Assembly (NCBI GenBank): GCA_965199945.1
Contig: OZ241354.1
Span: 1,736,001 to 1,800,000, forward strand
Direction: 5' to 3'
Length of the DNA: 64,000 nucleotides
From: VXYL01 sp965199945
Lineage (GTDB): Bacteria > Pseudomonadota > Gammaproteobacteria > Pseudomonadales > Azotimanducaceae
The notes under the pieces are model-generated. The model was given only the letters and a program-made list of their open reading frames with translations, was not told the DNA's origin and ran no database searches. Made by a program: the position numbers and the translations under genes. Shown piece after piece: positions 1 through 9,627 of this stretch. Each line of letters opens with the position of its first letter. Position 1 is the first letter of the stretch.

Positions 1-28
1 GCTCGGCGCACCCGGGACAGAACGCAGG

Positions 29-47
29 CCGCCTGAGGCGGTTTTTT
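29..47 (+). terminator. Rho-independent terminator of an upstream gene
   Basis: A perfect five-base stem (CCGCC / GGCGG) with a TGA loop is followed directly by six T. It probably ends a transcript that starts left of the window. No coding sequence is visible in bases 1-187, apart from the ribosome site of the next gene. Confidence 0.5.
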
Positions 48-187
48 GCCCGCGATCGCCCAGCCGGCGAAACCAAGCCTATACATCCCTTGCAGCCGTC
101 GTGATAATGGATGGCTTGCGCTGGCCGTCCGCTTGGGAGGCGGTTCCGCTGGCGGCGCCGGCGCACGGCGCATCGTAAGGAGGATTC

Positions 188-1129
188 GTGACCGACATCG
201 AGCAGCTCGCCGCGTCCGTGGACACCTTGAAGGACGGCTTCGAGTCCCACCGCTACATTTGCAGCAACCAGATCGCCACCGCCGTCTACCTCGCGTTCCA
301 TCTGCGCAAGCCCGTGCTCATCGAGGGGCCGCCGGGGGTCGGCAAGACGGAACTGGCCAAGACCAGCGCCGAGATGTTCGGCCTGCCGCTGATCCGCCTG
401 CAATGCTACGAGGGCCTCGACGAGGCCAAGGCCATCTACGAGTGGAAGTACGGCAAGCAGCTGCTCTACACCCAGGTGCTCAAGGAGACCTTGGACGAAG
501 TGCTGCAGGGGGCGCAGGGCTTCGCCGAATCGGTCTCGCGCCTGCACGAGTTCGGCGACATCTTCTTCTCCGAGGAGTTCCTGGAACCGCGCCCGCTCTT
601 GAAGGCGCTGCGCGAAGAAGACGGCTGCGTGCTGCTGCTCGACGAAGTGGACAAGTCGGACCACGAGTTCGAGTCGCTGCTCCTGGAAATCCTCTCGGAC
701 TTCCAAGTCTCGATTCCCGAGATCGGCACCGTGAAGGCGCATCGGGAGCCGCCGATCGTGTTCCTCACCAGCAACAACACGCGGGAAATCTCGGATGCCC
801 TGAAGCGGCGCTGCCTGCACCTCTACATCCCCTTCCCGGACGCCGACCTCGAGCAGCGCATCATCCACGCCCGGGTGCCGGACATTCCGCCGGAACTGCG
901 CCGCCAGCTGGTGACGTTCATCCAGGATCTGCGCGACCTCGACTTGAAGAAGGTGCCGGCGATCTCCGAGACCATCGACTGGGCGCGCACCCTGCTGCTG
1001 CTGCACACCGAGAGCCTCGACCCCGAGCTGGTGCGCGACACGCTGAACGTGATCCTCAAGTTCCAGGAGGACATCGAGAACGTGGACGCCGAAATCGCGA
1101 CCTTGACCAGGAACGCGGTGAAGGCGTGA
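188..1129 (+). CDS. MoxR-family AAA+ ATPase
   Basis: This 313-residue protein is a MoxR-type AAA+ ATPase, a family thought to act as chaperones that load or mature partner proteins, often together with a VWA protein. Walker A (GPPGVGKT) is at residues 47-54, Walker B (CVLLLDEVDKSD) near 147-157, and an arginine-rich sensor region (SDALKRRCLHL) follows. The GTG start is chosen because a strong AAGGAGG lies a few bases upstream. The VWA gene begins 38 bases downstream, the classical MoxR-VWA pairing. The substrate cannot be read from the sequence. Confidence 0.9.
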   Translation: MTDIEQLAASVDTLKDGFESHRYICSNQIATAVYLAFHLRKPVLIEGPPGVGKTELAKTSAEMFGLPLIRLQCYEGLDEAKAIYEWKYGKQLLYTQVLKETLDEVLQGAQGFAESVSRLHEFGDIFFSEEFLEPRPLLKALREEDGCVLLLDEVDKSDHEFESLLLEILSDFQVSIPEIGTVKAHREPPIVFLTSNNTREISDALKRRCLHLYIPFPDADLEQRIIHARVPDIPPELRRQLVTFIQDLRDLDLKKVPAISETIDWARTLLLLHTESLDPELVRDTLNVILKFQEDIENVDAEIATLTRNAVKA

Positions 1130-1166
1130 GCCAGACGCTTCTAGGCTGATCGGCGGCGAGCTTGAA

Positions 1167-2627
1167 GTGGACCGCACGCTGACGCACTTCATCGCCGCGC
1201 TGCGCAATGCCGAGGTGCGCATTTCGCCAGCGGAAACGCTGGATGCGATGAACGCCCTCGAACTGGTGGGCTACCGCGACCGCGACTTCCTCAAGGACTC
1301 CCTCTCCCTCGTGCTGCCGAAGACCGCGGACGAGAAGGAGACCTTCGACACCACCTTCGACCAGTTCTTCTCCTTCGAGGACGTCTCCGCGCAGGCCGCG
1401 ACGCTCGCCGAAGCGGGCGAGGGCTTTGGCGGAGACGGCGAAGGAGAAGGAGAAGGCGCTGGCGGCACGGGCGCCGGCAAGGGGGGCAAGGGCCGCAAGA
1501 AGGGCAAGTTCGAGGCGGAAGCCGAGGAAGAGGACCTCGGCCCCGGCGAGATGACCGAACCGCGCTCCGAACTCGGCCGCGCCCTCATGCACGAGAGCAG
1601 CGTCGATCTCGCCGTGCGCATGGCCGCCGCCGCCAAGGACGCGAAGCTCGAAGACATCCAAGTGTTCACCCAGAAGGGCCTCTACACGCGCAAGATCATG
1701 GACGCGATGGGCCTGGCCGAGCTGATGCGCGAGATCGGCGATCTGCGGCAGAGCCCGCGCGTCCCGGAACGGCGCCTCGGCCAGGAGCTGAACAAGCGCC
1801 GCGACTGGCTGCGCGAGCTGGTGCGCGACTATGTGGAGCGCCAGTTCCTGCTGCACGCCGACGCCAGCGGGCGGCGGCTGCGCGAAGAACTGCTGCAGAA
1901 GGTGAAGCTCTCCAACGTGGAGCACCGCAATTTCCGCCTGGTGCAGGAAATCGTCTACCGCATGGCGAAGAAGCTCGTCGCCCTGCACTCGCGACGGCGC
2001 AAGGTGTTCAAGCGCGGGCAACTGCATGTGCCGCGTACCCTGCGCCACAACATGAGCTACGACGGCGCCATCTTCGACCTGCATTGGAAATCGGTGAAAG
2101 TGGATCGCCCGCGGGTATTCGCCATCTGCGACGTCTCCGGCTCGGTGGCGAGCTACGCGCGCTTCATGCTGATGTTCCTGTACAGCTTGGAGGAAGTGAT
2201 GCCGAAGGTGCGCTCCTTCGCCTTCTCTTCCGATCTCGCGGAAGTGACCGACCTGTTCGAGCGCAACAAGATCGAAGACGCCATCTCCAAGACCCTGCGC
2301 GACTACAGCGGTGGCTCCACGGACTACGGCCAAGCCTTCGCGGACTTCCGCAAGCTGTGCATGGACGACGTGGACAACCGCACCACCATCGTCATCCTCG
2401 GCGACGCGCGCAACAACTACGGCGACCCGCGCACGGACATCCTCAAGGAAATGTACGACCGCTCGAAGCGCGTCATCTGGCTGAATCCCGAGTCGCGCAG
2501 CACCTGGACCACCGGCGATGCGGAGATGCGCAAGTACACCGCCTACGTTCACCAGGCGGAAGAGTGCAATTCGCTCGCGCACCTGAACCGCGTCGTCGGC
2601 AACCTGCTGCGGAGCGTGGCGTCGTGA
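1167..2627 (+). CDS. VWA domain protein, CoxE-like
   Basis: The 486-residue protein resembles the CoxE/YeaD-type VWA proteins that partner MoxR ATPases. A low-complexity Gly/Glu/Lys-rich linker lies near residues 85-130. The C-terminal VWA domain has the MIDAS start DVSGS at about residue 319, so metal binding is likely. The start is GTG. The stop overlaps the GTG start of the next gene (GTGA), so translation of this protein and of the peptide-binding protein is probably coupled. That ties the MoxR-VWA pair to the transporter operon. The function in the complex is inferred from family only. Confidence 0.85.
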   Translation: MDRTLTHFIAALRNAEVRISPAETLDAMNALELVGYRDRDFLKDSLSLVLPKTADEKETFDTTFDQFFSFEDVSAQAATLAEAGEGFGGDGEGEGEGAGGTGAGKGGKGRKKGKFEAEAEEEDLGPGEMTEPRSELGRALMHESSVDLAVRMAAAAKDAKLEDIQVFTQKGLYTRKIMDAMGLAELMREIGDLRQSPRVPERRLGQELNKRRDWLRELVRDYVERQFLLHADASGRRLREELLQKVKLSNVEHRNFRLVQEIVYRMAKKLVALHSRRRKVFKRGQLHVPRTLRHNMSYDGAIFDLHWKSVKVDRPRVFAICDVSGSVASYARFMLMFLYSLEEVMPKVRSFAFSSDLAEVTDLFERNKIEDAISKTLRDYSGGSTDYGQAFADFRKLCMDDVDNRTTIVILGDARNNYGDPRTDILKEMYDRSKRVIWLNPESRSTWTTGDAEMRKYTAYVHQAEECNSLAHLNRVVGNLLRSVAS

Positions 2628-4336
2628 GCGAAGCGGTTGTGGAGGAAGCGGTTGTGGAGAAAGGCACTGGCGGCGTTGCCGCGCGTCCCCTCGATCTGAG
2701 CGCGCTGTGGCAACTGCTCTACATCGCCGGGCTCGGCGTGCTGGTGCTCGGCGCGATTCTGTGGGTGCTCGCGCAGTGGAACGAGGGCGGCGCCAGCGAT
2801 GCGGTGGATGCGGCCACCGGCACGGTGACCCTCGCGCTCTCCCAGGAACCGCCGCAGATGGATTCCACCCGCGGCACCGATCAAGTGAGCTTTCGCATTC
2901 TCGGCCACGTCATGGAAGGTCTGCTGCGCTACGACGGCAGCAACCGGCTGGTGGGCGGAGTCGCCGAGCGCTGGGAAGTGCGCGATCTCTCCGCGACGTT
3001 CTGGCTGCGCCCCGAGGCGCGCTGGAGCAACGGCGAAGCGGTGACGGCGCGCGACTTCGTGTTCGCCTGGCGCAAGGTGCTCGAACCGGCGAACGCTTCC
3101 GAGTACGCCTTCATCCTCTACGGCATCAAGAACGCCGAAGCCGTGAACCGCGGCGAGCTGCCGCCCGAGGAACTCGGCGTTCGCGCCGTGGACGATCGCA
3201 CGCTGCATGTCGATTTCGCGCGCCCGGTGCCCTATTTCGACAAGCTCACGGCCTTCGCCACCTACAATCCGATCAACGAGGCGTTCTACGAATCCACCAA
3301 CGGCCGCTACGGCGCCGATGCGGAGGATCTGCTCTACAACGGCCCGTTCACCATCGCCAGCTGGGTTCACGGCGCCAGTCTGCGCTTGGAGAAGAACCCC
3401 ACCTACTGGGCGGCGGAACGCATCCGGCTGAACGTCATCGACCACGCCTACATCACCACCGACACCAACGCCACGCTCAACCTCTTCAAGGACGGCAAGA
3501 TCGCGCTCGCCGGACTGAGCGCCGAAAACCTGGACGACGCCATGCAGCAGCGCTGGAAGATCAAGCGCTTCGCGGACGGCTCCGTGTACTACATCGGCCT
3601 GAACCACCGCCCCGAGCGCCTCACCTCCAACTGGCACCTGCGCAAAGCGCTGCAGAAAGTGAACGATCCCGCGGAGCTCGTCTACAAGATCATCAAGCTG
3701 CCGGGCAATCTGCCCGGGGAATCGCTCTTTCCCGTGTGGCTGAAAGGCGTGCGCGGCTTCTTTCGCCAGGAATATCCGGTAGAGGCGCATCAGCCGGACG
3801 AAGCGATGGGGCGGGTTTATCTGCGCAACGCGCTGGAAGAGCTCGGCCTCGAGGAACTGCCGCCGCTCACCATGCTCATCGGCGACAGTCCGACGGCGCG
3901 CAAGCAGGCCGAGTACTACCAGAACCTGTTCAAGCGCAAGCTCGATCTGGACGTGAAGATCGACGCGCAGATATTCAAGCAGCGGCTCGCCAAGATGACC
4001 GCCGGCGACTACGACCTCGTGATGGCCGGCTGGGGCCCGGACTACGACGACCCGATGACCTTCGCCGATCTCTTCACCTCGTGGAACGAAAACAACCGCG
4101 GGCGCTATTCCAATCCGGCCTTGGACGAAGCCGTGGACATCGCCCGCTCCACCAGCGACGCGCAGACGCGCATGGACGCGATGGCGCGGGTGCAGTCCAT
4201 CATCTACGAAGACGCCGTGGTGCTCACCCAGTACGAGCGCGGCTCGGTCTACGTCGCGCATCCCCAGGTGAAAGGCGTGGTGCGGCGCGCCGTGGGCACC
4301 GACCCGGACTACACCCACGCCTGGATCGAGTCGTAG
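2624..4336 (+). CDS. Peptide ABC transporter substrate-binding protein (SBP_bac_5)
   Basis: This 570-residue protein is an OppA-type solute receptor that delivers oligopeptides to the permeases encoded next. The SBP_bac_5 fold is recognisable from residue 60 on (an FRILGHVMEGLLRYD segment, then a WSNGEAVTARDFVFAWRKV block). Instead of a cleaved lipoprotein signal it carries an N-terminal hydrophobic segment at about residues 28-48 (LLYIAGLGVLVLGAILWVLA), so it may stay anchored in the inner membrane. The GTG start overlaps the previous stop by four bases. Length is normal for OppA. Confidence 0.88.
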   Translation: MSEAVVEEAVVEKGTGGVAARPLDLSALWQLLYIAGLGVLVLGAILWVLAQWNEGGASDAVDAATGTVTLALSQEPPQMDSTRGTDQVSFRILGHVMEGLLRYDGSNRLVGGVAERWEVRDLSATFWLRPEARWSNGEAVTARDFVFAWRKVLEPANASEYAFILYGIKNAEAVNRGELPPEELGVRAVDDRTLHVDFARPVPYFDKLTAFATYNPINEAFYESTNGRYGADAEDLLYNGPFTIASWVHGASLRLEKNPTYWAAERIRLNVIDHAYITTDTNATLNLFKDGKIALAGLSAENLDDAMQQRWKIKRFADGSVYYIGLNHRPERLTSNWHLRKALQKVNDPAELVYKIIKLPGNLPGESLFPVWLKGVRGFFRQEYPVEAHQPDEAMGRVYLRNALEELGLEELPPLTMLIGDSPTARKQAEYYQNLFKRKLDLDVKIDAQIFKQRLAKMTAGDYDLVMAGWGPDYDDPMTFADLFTSWNENNRGRYSNPALDEAVDIARSTSDAQTRMDAMARVQSIIYEDAVVLTQYERGSVYVAHPQVKGVVRRAVGTDPDYTHAWIES

Positions 4337-4343
4337 GCTGCCG

Positions 4344-5276
4344 ATGGCCCGCTACGCGCTGAAAAGACTGCTCCAAGGCATCGTCACGGTGTGGTTCATC
4401 GCCACCGCGACGTTCTTCGCCATGCACTTCGTGCCGGGCGATCCCTTGGTGAACGACAAGGCCGTGCCGCCGGAAATCCGCGCCAACCTGGAGGCGCGCT
4501 ACGGCCTCGACAAGCCGCTGCCCACCCAGTACTGGATCTATCTGCGCAACATGGCCAAGGGCGACTTCGGCATTTCCTTCACCCAGCAGAACCGCGAGGT
4601 GAACGACATCATCGCCGAGCACTTCAAGGTTTCCGCCACCCTCGGCATTCTCGCCGTGGTGTTCGCGGCCTTCGGCGGCATTCTGTGGGGTGCGCTGACG
4701 GCCCTCTACCGCAACCGCGCGCCAGACGTGATCATCGTGATGCTGGTGATTCTCGGCATTTCCGTGCCGAGCTTCGTCTTCGCGGCCTTCGGCCAGCTGG
4801 GCGTGGTGAAGATCAACGAATGGCTCGGCTTCACGCTCTTTCCAGTCGCCGGCTGGGGCACGGTGCAGCACATGATCGTGCCGTCGATGGTGCTCGGCCT
4901 CGGCACGATGGCGTTCCTCACGCGGCTGATGCGTTCGTCCATGCTGGAGATCGTCAACGCGGACTTCGTGCGCACCGCCCGCGCCAAAGGCGTACCGGCG
5001 ACGCGCATCTTCCGCAAGCACCAGTTGCGCAATGCCATCCTGCCGGTGATCACGGTGCTCGGCCCGGCCATCGCGGCGATCACCACCGGCGGCTTCGTGG
5101 TGGAGATCGTGTTCGCCATTCCCGGCCTCGGGCGCTACTTCGTGCAGGCGGTGCAGCAATCCGACTACACCGTCATCATGGGCACCACCGTGCTCTACGG
5201 CGCGTTTCTGGTGTTCATGGTGATCGCCGTCGATCTCGTCTACGGCCTCGTCGATCCCCGCGTGCGCCTGGAGTGA
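4344..5276 (+). CDS. Peptide ABC transporter permease, OppB type
   Basis: This 310-residue integral membrane protein starts with the typical DppB/OppB sequence (RYALKRLLQGIVTVWFIATA). It has about six membrane segments and the EAA-like loop (VRTARAKGVP...IFRKHQLRNA) at about residues 210-230 that contacts the ATPase. Length is normal for the family. It lies seven bases after the binding protein and five bases before the second permease. Confidence 0.93.
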   Translation: MARYALKRLLQGIVTVWFIATATFFAMHFVPGDPLVNDKAVPPEIRANLEARYGLDKPLPTQYWIYLRNMAKGDFGISFTQQNREVNDIIAEHFKVSATLGILAVVFAAFGGILWGALTALYRNRAPDVIIVMLVILGISVPSFVFAAFGQLGVVKINEWLGFTLFPVAGWGTVQHMIVPSMVLGLGTMAFLTRLMRSSMLEIVNADFVRTARAKGVPATRIFRKHQLRNAILPVITVLGPAIAAITTGGFVVEIVFAIPGLGRYFVQAVQQSDYTVIMGTTVLYGAFLVFMVIAVDLVYGLVDPRVRLE

Positions 5277-5281
5277 ACGGC

Positions 5282-6676
5282 ATGGCGACGACGCTCTCCT
5301 TCGAGCCAGTGCAAGCGGCGCGCGAGGTGGAGACCATCTCGCGTCCCTCGCTCTCCTATTGGCAGGACGCTTGGATTCGCTTGAAGGCCAACAAGCGTGC
5401 GCTGTTTTCGCTGTATCTGGTGATCGCCCTGCTTGCATTCACCCTCGCCGGGCCACTGCTGTGGCGCGTTGATCCGGCGGTGCCGGACTTGGATCAGATC
5501 AGCGTTCCTCCCGGCGCCGGGCGGGCAGTGACGGTGGTGGAGGAACGCGCGCCTTGGAAAGGCGTCTCGGTGTCGCCGACGCCCGCGACCAGCGGCGCCG
5601 ACGCCCTCGGCGCTCCGGAAACCCTCGCGGTCGCCGGCTGGGCGACGACGCGCGCGGTGCGGCTGCATTGGTCTTCGGTGCCAGGCGCGGCCGGCTATCG
5701 CGTCTACCGCAGCATCTTCGACCCGGCACCGGACGGCGCACTCGGCCTGCCGATTGCCGACGTTCTGAATCCGGCCAACGTGAGCTTCGAGGACCGCCTG
5801 GACTTGAAGCCCCTCCTCTACCACTACTCCATCGTCGCCTTGAACGCCGAGGGCGGGGAATCCGCCGCCTACGTGTCGTTGGCCGTCGCCGTCACGCGGG
5901 TCATCACCGCCGAGGAAGCGCTGCAGAAGGGGCTGGTTCAGAACATCGACGACGCCGCGCCCGGCGACGTGCTGAAGCTCCCCCTGCATCCTCTGGGCAC
6001 GGACTACCTTGGCCGCGACATGCTCGCGCGGCTCATGCACGGCGCGCGGGTGTCGCTCTTCATCGGCATCGTCGCGCCCTTCGCCTTCGTGCTGCTCGGC
6101 ATTCTCTACGGCAGCGTCGCCGGCTTCATGGGCGGGCGCGTCGATCAGGCGCTGATGCGCTTCGCGGATTTCGTGGTGGCGCTGCCGTTCCTGCTGTTCA
6201 TGATCCTGTTCCGCATCCTCTTCGACGTGCAGCCGGGCGACGACAGCATCTTTCCGATGATGGTGGCGATGGTGCTGCTCAGCTGGCCCGCCGCGGCGCG
6301 CCTGGTGCGCGGGCAGATCCTGCAAATCCGCGAAGAGGGCTACATCGGCGCCTCCCGGCTGCTCGGCGCGAAGACGAACTACCTCGTGCTGCGGCACATG
6401 ATCCCGAACACGATGGGCGTGATTCTGGTGACCCTCACCTTCGCCGTGCCAAGCGCCATCTTCACCGAAGCGTTCCTCTCCTTCATCGGCATGGGCGTCG
6501 CCCCGCCCACGCCCTCCTGGGGCAGCATGTGCAACGAAGGCCTGAAGACCATGCTCACCACCCCCCACGAACTCATCGCCCCGGCCGCCCTCATCAGCGT
6601 CACCGTACTGGCCTTCAACCTGCTCGGCGACGGCCTGCGCGATGCGCTGGATGCGCGGATGAGGTCCACGGAATGA
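5282..6676 (+). CDS. Peptide ABC transporter permease, OppC type, with inserted FN3 domain
   Basis: The protein has 464 residues, while OppC proteins usually have about 280-300. The first membrane segment is near residues 40-60. The usual OppC landmark (HPLGTDYLGRDMLARLMHGA) appears only at about residue 237, and is followed by the normal five-segment core and EAA loop. The extra stretch (about residues 70-230) lies in the first periplasmic loop. Within it, residues about 108-205 look like a fibronectin type III domain (VRLHWSSVPGAAGYRVYRS, later YHYSIVALNAEGGES). The reading frame is uninterrupted. The insert probably interacts with the binding protein or the substrate; that is inference. 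Confidence 0.9.
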   Translation: MATTLSFEPVQAAREVETISRPSLSYWQDAWIRLKANKRALFSLYLVIALLAFTLAGPLLWRVDPAVPDLDQISVPPGAGRAVTVVEERAPWKGVSVSPTPATSGADALGAPETLAVAGWATTRAVRLHWSSVPGAAGYRVYRSIFDPAPDGALGLPIADVLNPANVSFEDRLDLKPLLYHYSIVALNAEGGESAAYVSLAVAVTRVITAEEALQKGLVQNIDDAAPGDVLKLPLHPLGTDYLGRDMLARLMHGARVSLFIGIVAPFAFVLLGILYGSVAGFMGGRVDQALMRFADFVVALPFLLFMILFRILFDVQPGDDSIFPMMVAMVLLSWPAAARLVRGQILQIREEGYIGASRLLGAKTNYLVLRHMIPNTMGVILVTLTFAVPSAIFTEAFLSFIGMGVAPPTPSWGSMCNEGLKTMLTTPHELIAPAALISVTVLAFNLLGDGLRDALDARMRSTE

Positions 6677-7113
6677 GCGCGGCACCAAGAAGCCTCCGCG
6701 AAGTGGAGCGCGGGAGGGCGCGACTGCCGCAGCCGCCGGCGCCGCCACCGCCGCCCCAGACCGTCGCGGAAGCGTTCAAGGGGTTCGTTTGGAGGTCCGT
6801 GCGGTACTTCCTCTATATGCTCCTGGGCCTCCTCGCACTCGTCTTCGCCCCGAACATGCTCGCACAGGAGACGACCATTGAAGTGCCGCAAGGCCCTGTC
6901 TTTCCCTCCATCGCGCAAGCGGACTGCCGCTGGGGACAAGCGACAAGCGGGTTGACGCCGAGCTCGGTACTGAGTAAGTTGCGCTCGACGGTCTACAACG
7001 GATGTAGCTCAGTCGGTAGAGCGCTGCCAGAAGAAGGCAGAGGTCGCAGGTTCGATGCCTGCCATCCGTCCCATTTCCGTCAGTTGTATCTCGACACGCA
7101 AGGCACGGAATGA
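6673..7113 (+). CDS. Possible small membrane protein, translationally coupled; overlaps a tRNA-like gene
   Basis: This 146-codon frame starts with an ATGA overlap on the oppC stop and ends with an ATGA overlap on the next ATPase gene, as operon members do. It encodes a proline-rich stretch (residues 19-29) and one clear hydrophobic segment near residues 47-66 (YFLYMLLGLLALVFAPNMLA). From about residue 109 the frame runs through the tRNA-like gene (NGCSSVGRAL is the typical translation of a tRNA D-arm). Only the first ~100 residues look protein-like. It could be a real small protein with a tRNA inserted in its tail, or a chance frame. Confidence 0.35.
   Translation: MSAAPRSLREVERGRARLPQPPAPPPPPQTVAEAFKGFVWRSVRYFLYMLLGLLALVFAPNMLAQETTIEVPQGPVFPSIAQADCRWGQATSGLTPSSVLSKLRSTVYNGCSSVGRALPEEGRGRRFDACHPSHFRQLYLDTQGTE
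6998..7073 (+). tRNA. tRNA-like gene with non-canonical anticodon loop, encoded CCA
   Basis: The cloverleaf is complete. Acceptor arms ACGGATG/CATCCGT pair at 7 of 7. The D arm is GCTC/GAGC, the anticodon stem CTGCC/GGCAG, and the T arm GCAGG/CCTGC with loop TTCGATG. Discriminator C and CCA (7071-7073) are encoded. The seven-base anticodon loop is AGAAGAA: position 33 is G instead of the nearly universal U, and positions 34-36 read AAG. AAG would mean leucine, but the variable loop is only five bases (AGGTC), unlike a class II tRNA-Leu. The isotype is therefore unassigned. It lies between oppC and oppD in the same orientation. Confidence 0.7.
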
Positions 7114-8146
7114 GCGCTCTGCTCGAAGTGCGCGATCTGCGCGTGGAGTTCGCCACTTACGGCGGCACGGTGCATGCCGTGCGCGGCGTGTCGTTTTCCC
7201 TCGAACGCGGCAAGACGCTGGCCATCGTCGGGGAGTCCGGCTGCGGCAAGTCGGTGACCGTGCAGAGCATCATGGGGCTCATTCCGATGCCGCCCGGGCG
7301 CATCGTCAGCGGCTCGGCGAAGCTCGGCGGGCACGAGGTGCTGCACGACCAGCGCATCGACGGCAAGGACGTGCGCGGGCGCTTGGTAGGCATGATCTTC
7401 CAGGATCCCATGACCTCGCTGAACCCCACCATGACCATCGGCGACCAGATCGCCGAGACGCTGCAGGTGCATCGCGGCTACAGCCACCGCCGAGCGCTGG
7501 CCCGCGCCGTGGAACTCATCGACATGACGCGCATCCCGGACGCCGCCAAACGCGCCCGGCAGTATCCGTTCGAGTTCTCCGGCGGGATGTTGCAGCGTTC
7601 GATGATCGCCATGTCGCTGGCCTGCGAACCGTCCATCCTGATCGCCGACGAGCCGACCACGGCGTTGGACGTGACCATTCAAGCGCAGATTCTGGACTTG
7701 ATGAGCGACTTGCAGCGCGACACCGGCATGGCCATCGTGCTCATCACCCACGACCTCGGCGTCGTGGCGCGCATGGCCGACGACGTGCTGGTGATGTACG
7801 CCGGCGAAGTCGTCGAACGCGGCGCCGTGGACGACGTCTTCTACCGTTCGGCGCATCCCTACACGCTGGGCCTGCGCGCCGCGATGCCCTCCAACCGCGA
7901 CGACTCCGCCCAGGAACTCACGCCCATCGACGGCAGCCCGCCGGACCTGTTCGCGCCGCCCGCCGGCTGCGGCTACTTCGCCCGCTGCCCCCACGCCATG
8001 GCGGTTTGCGAAAACGAACCGCCAACGGCCTTCGACTTGACGCCTGGACACGCGGCGCGCTGCTGGCTGCACCATCCGGACTGCGACCAGGACGGCGGCG
8101 AGGTGCATCGGCTTGCGCCATCGCAACCGTTGGATTCGGATGCGCC

Positions 8147-8150
<4 letters not shown>
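7110..8150 (+). CDS. Peptide ABC transporter ATP-binding protein, DppD/OppD type
   Basis: This 346-residue ATPase energises the permeases. Walker A GESGCGKS is at about residues 39-46, the signature is FSGGMLQR, Walker B is ILIADEPTTALD, and the family C-terminal oligopeptide-transporter extension with clustered cysteines (GCGYFARCPHAMAVC) may bind an Fe-S cluster, as proposed for relatives. The ATG lies just after the tRNA-like gene, with AAGG seven bases upstream. The stop overlaps the next ATPase gene by four bases. Confidence 0.93.
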
Positions 8151-9115
<965 letters not shown>

Positions 9116-9225
9116 CGGCACCGGAGCGTGCCCTGTGCCCGGCCGGGCTTGTCTCCGAGACGCCCTGTTGTCGCCGCTCGGCCCGTGCGCGTATGCTCAA
9201 TTGCCCGACTGGCAAGGCAACCATC

Positions 9226-9627
9226 ATGAGGCATCGTCGAACCAAGCCTCGTGTCATCGGCCCATGGAACGGTGCCGAGTCGCCGGCTGCGACGGCATCC
9301 AAAGTGCGCTATGTGGGCAGCCCGGAACACAAGGGCTACCCCAGCGCCGCTGGGCCGCCAGCGCTCCGTTCCGACGCCACGCCCTGTGATCCCAAAATCA
9401 CGGCGGACGCAATCAACGCGGTTCTGCAGGAAGCCATCCGGCGCCGTTGCACGAGCACGGACTTCGAGCAGGGGTTTCCAAAGTACGCTTGGGGATGGCT
9501 CGACGGAAACCTCTACGAAGCACGGCACATGAACGGACCGCCCGGGACCTACAAAGGCTACCAGCTCGACGAGTCGCAGTACCCTCGCGACAAAGAACAG
9601 CGACTGGATTGGAGCGGCCATACATGA
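9226..9627 (+). CDS. Hypothetical 133-residue protein, partner of ImmA-like protein
   Basis: I do not recognise a named family. The protein is soluble, starts with a basic stretch (MRHRRTK) and carries motifs YVGSPEHKGYPS near residue 26 and GTYKGYQLDESQYP near the C-terminus. Two spaced cysteines may be structural. The ATG at 9226 is preceded by AAGG at a usable distance; upstream in-frame codons look non-protein. The stop overlaps the next ATG (ATGA), so this and the ImmA/IrrE-like protein form a coupled pair. A two-gene toxin-antitoxin or defence-like cassette is possible but unproven. Confidence 0.7.
   Translation: MRHRRTKPRVIGPWNGAESPAATASKVRYVGSPEHKGYPSAAGPPALRSDATPCDPKITADAINAVLQEAIRRRCTSTDFEQGFPKYAWGWLDGNLYEARHMNGPPGTYKGYQLDESQYPRDKEQRLDWSGHT

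Noticed and set aside
90..108. TTGCAG and GATAAT as promoter boxes for the moxR operon
   Set aside because: The spacing between them is only about seven bases, too short for a sigma-70 promoter.
4224..5438. Minus-strand open frame opposite oppB
   Set aside because: Composition is His/Arg/Asp-rich and has no motif; the plus strand encodes a standard permease.
6998..7073. Calling the tRNA-like gene tRNA-Leu(AAG)
   Set aside because: Leucine tRNAs have a long variable arm; this one has five bases there and lacks U33, so the isotype is left open.
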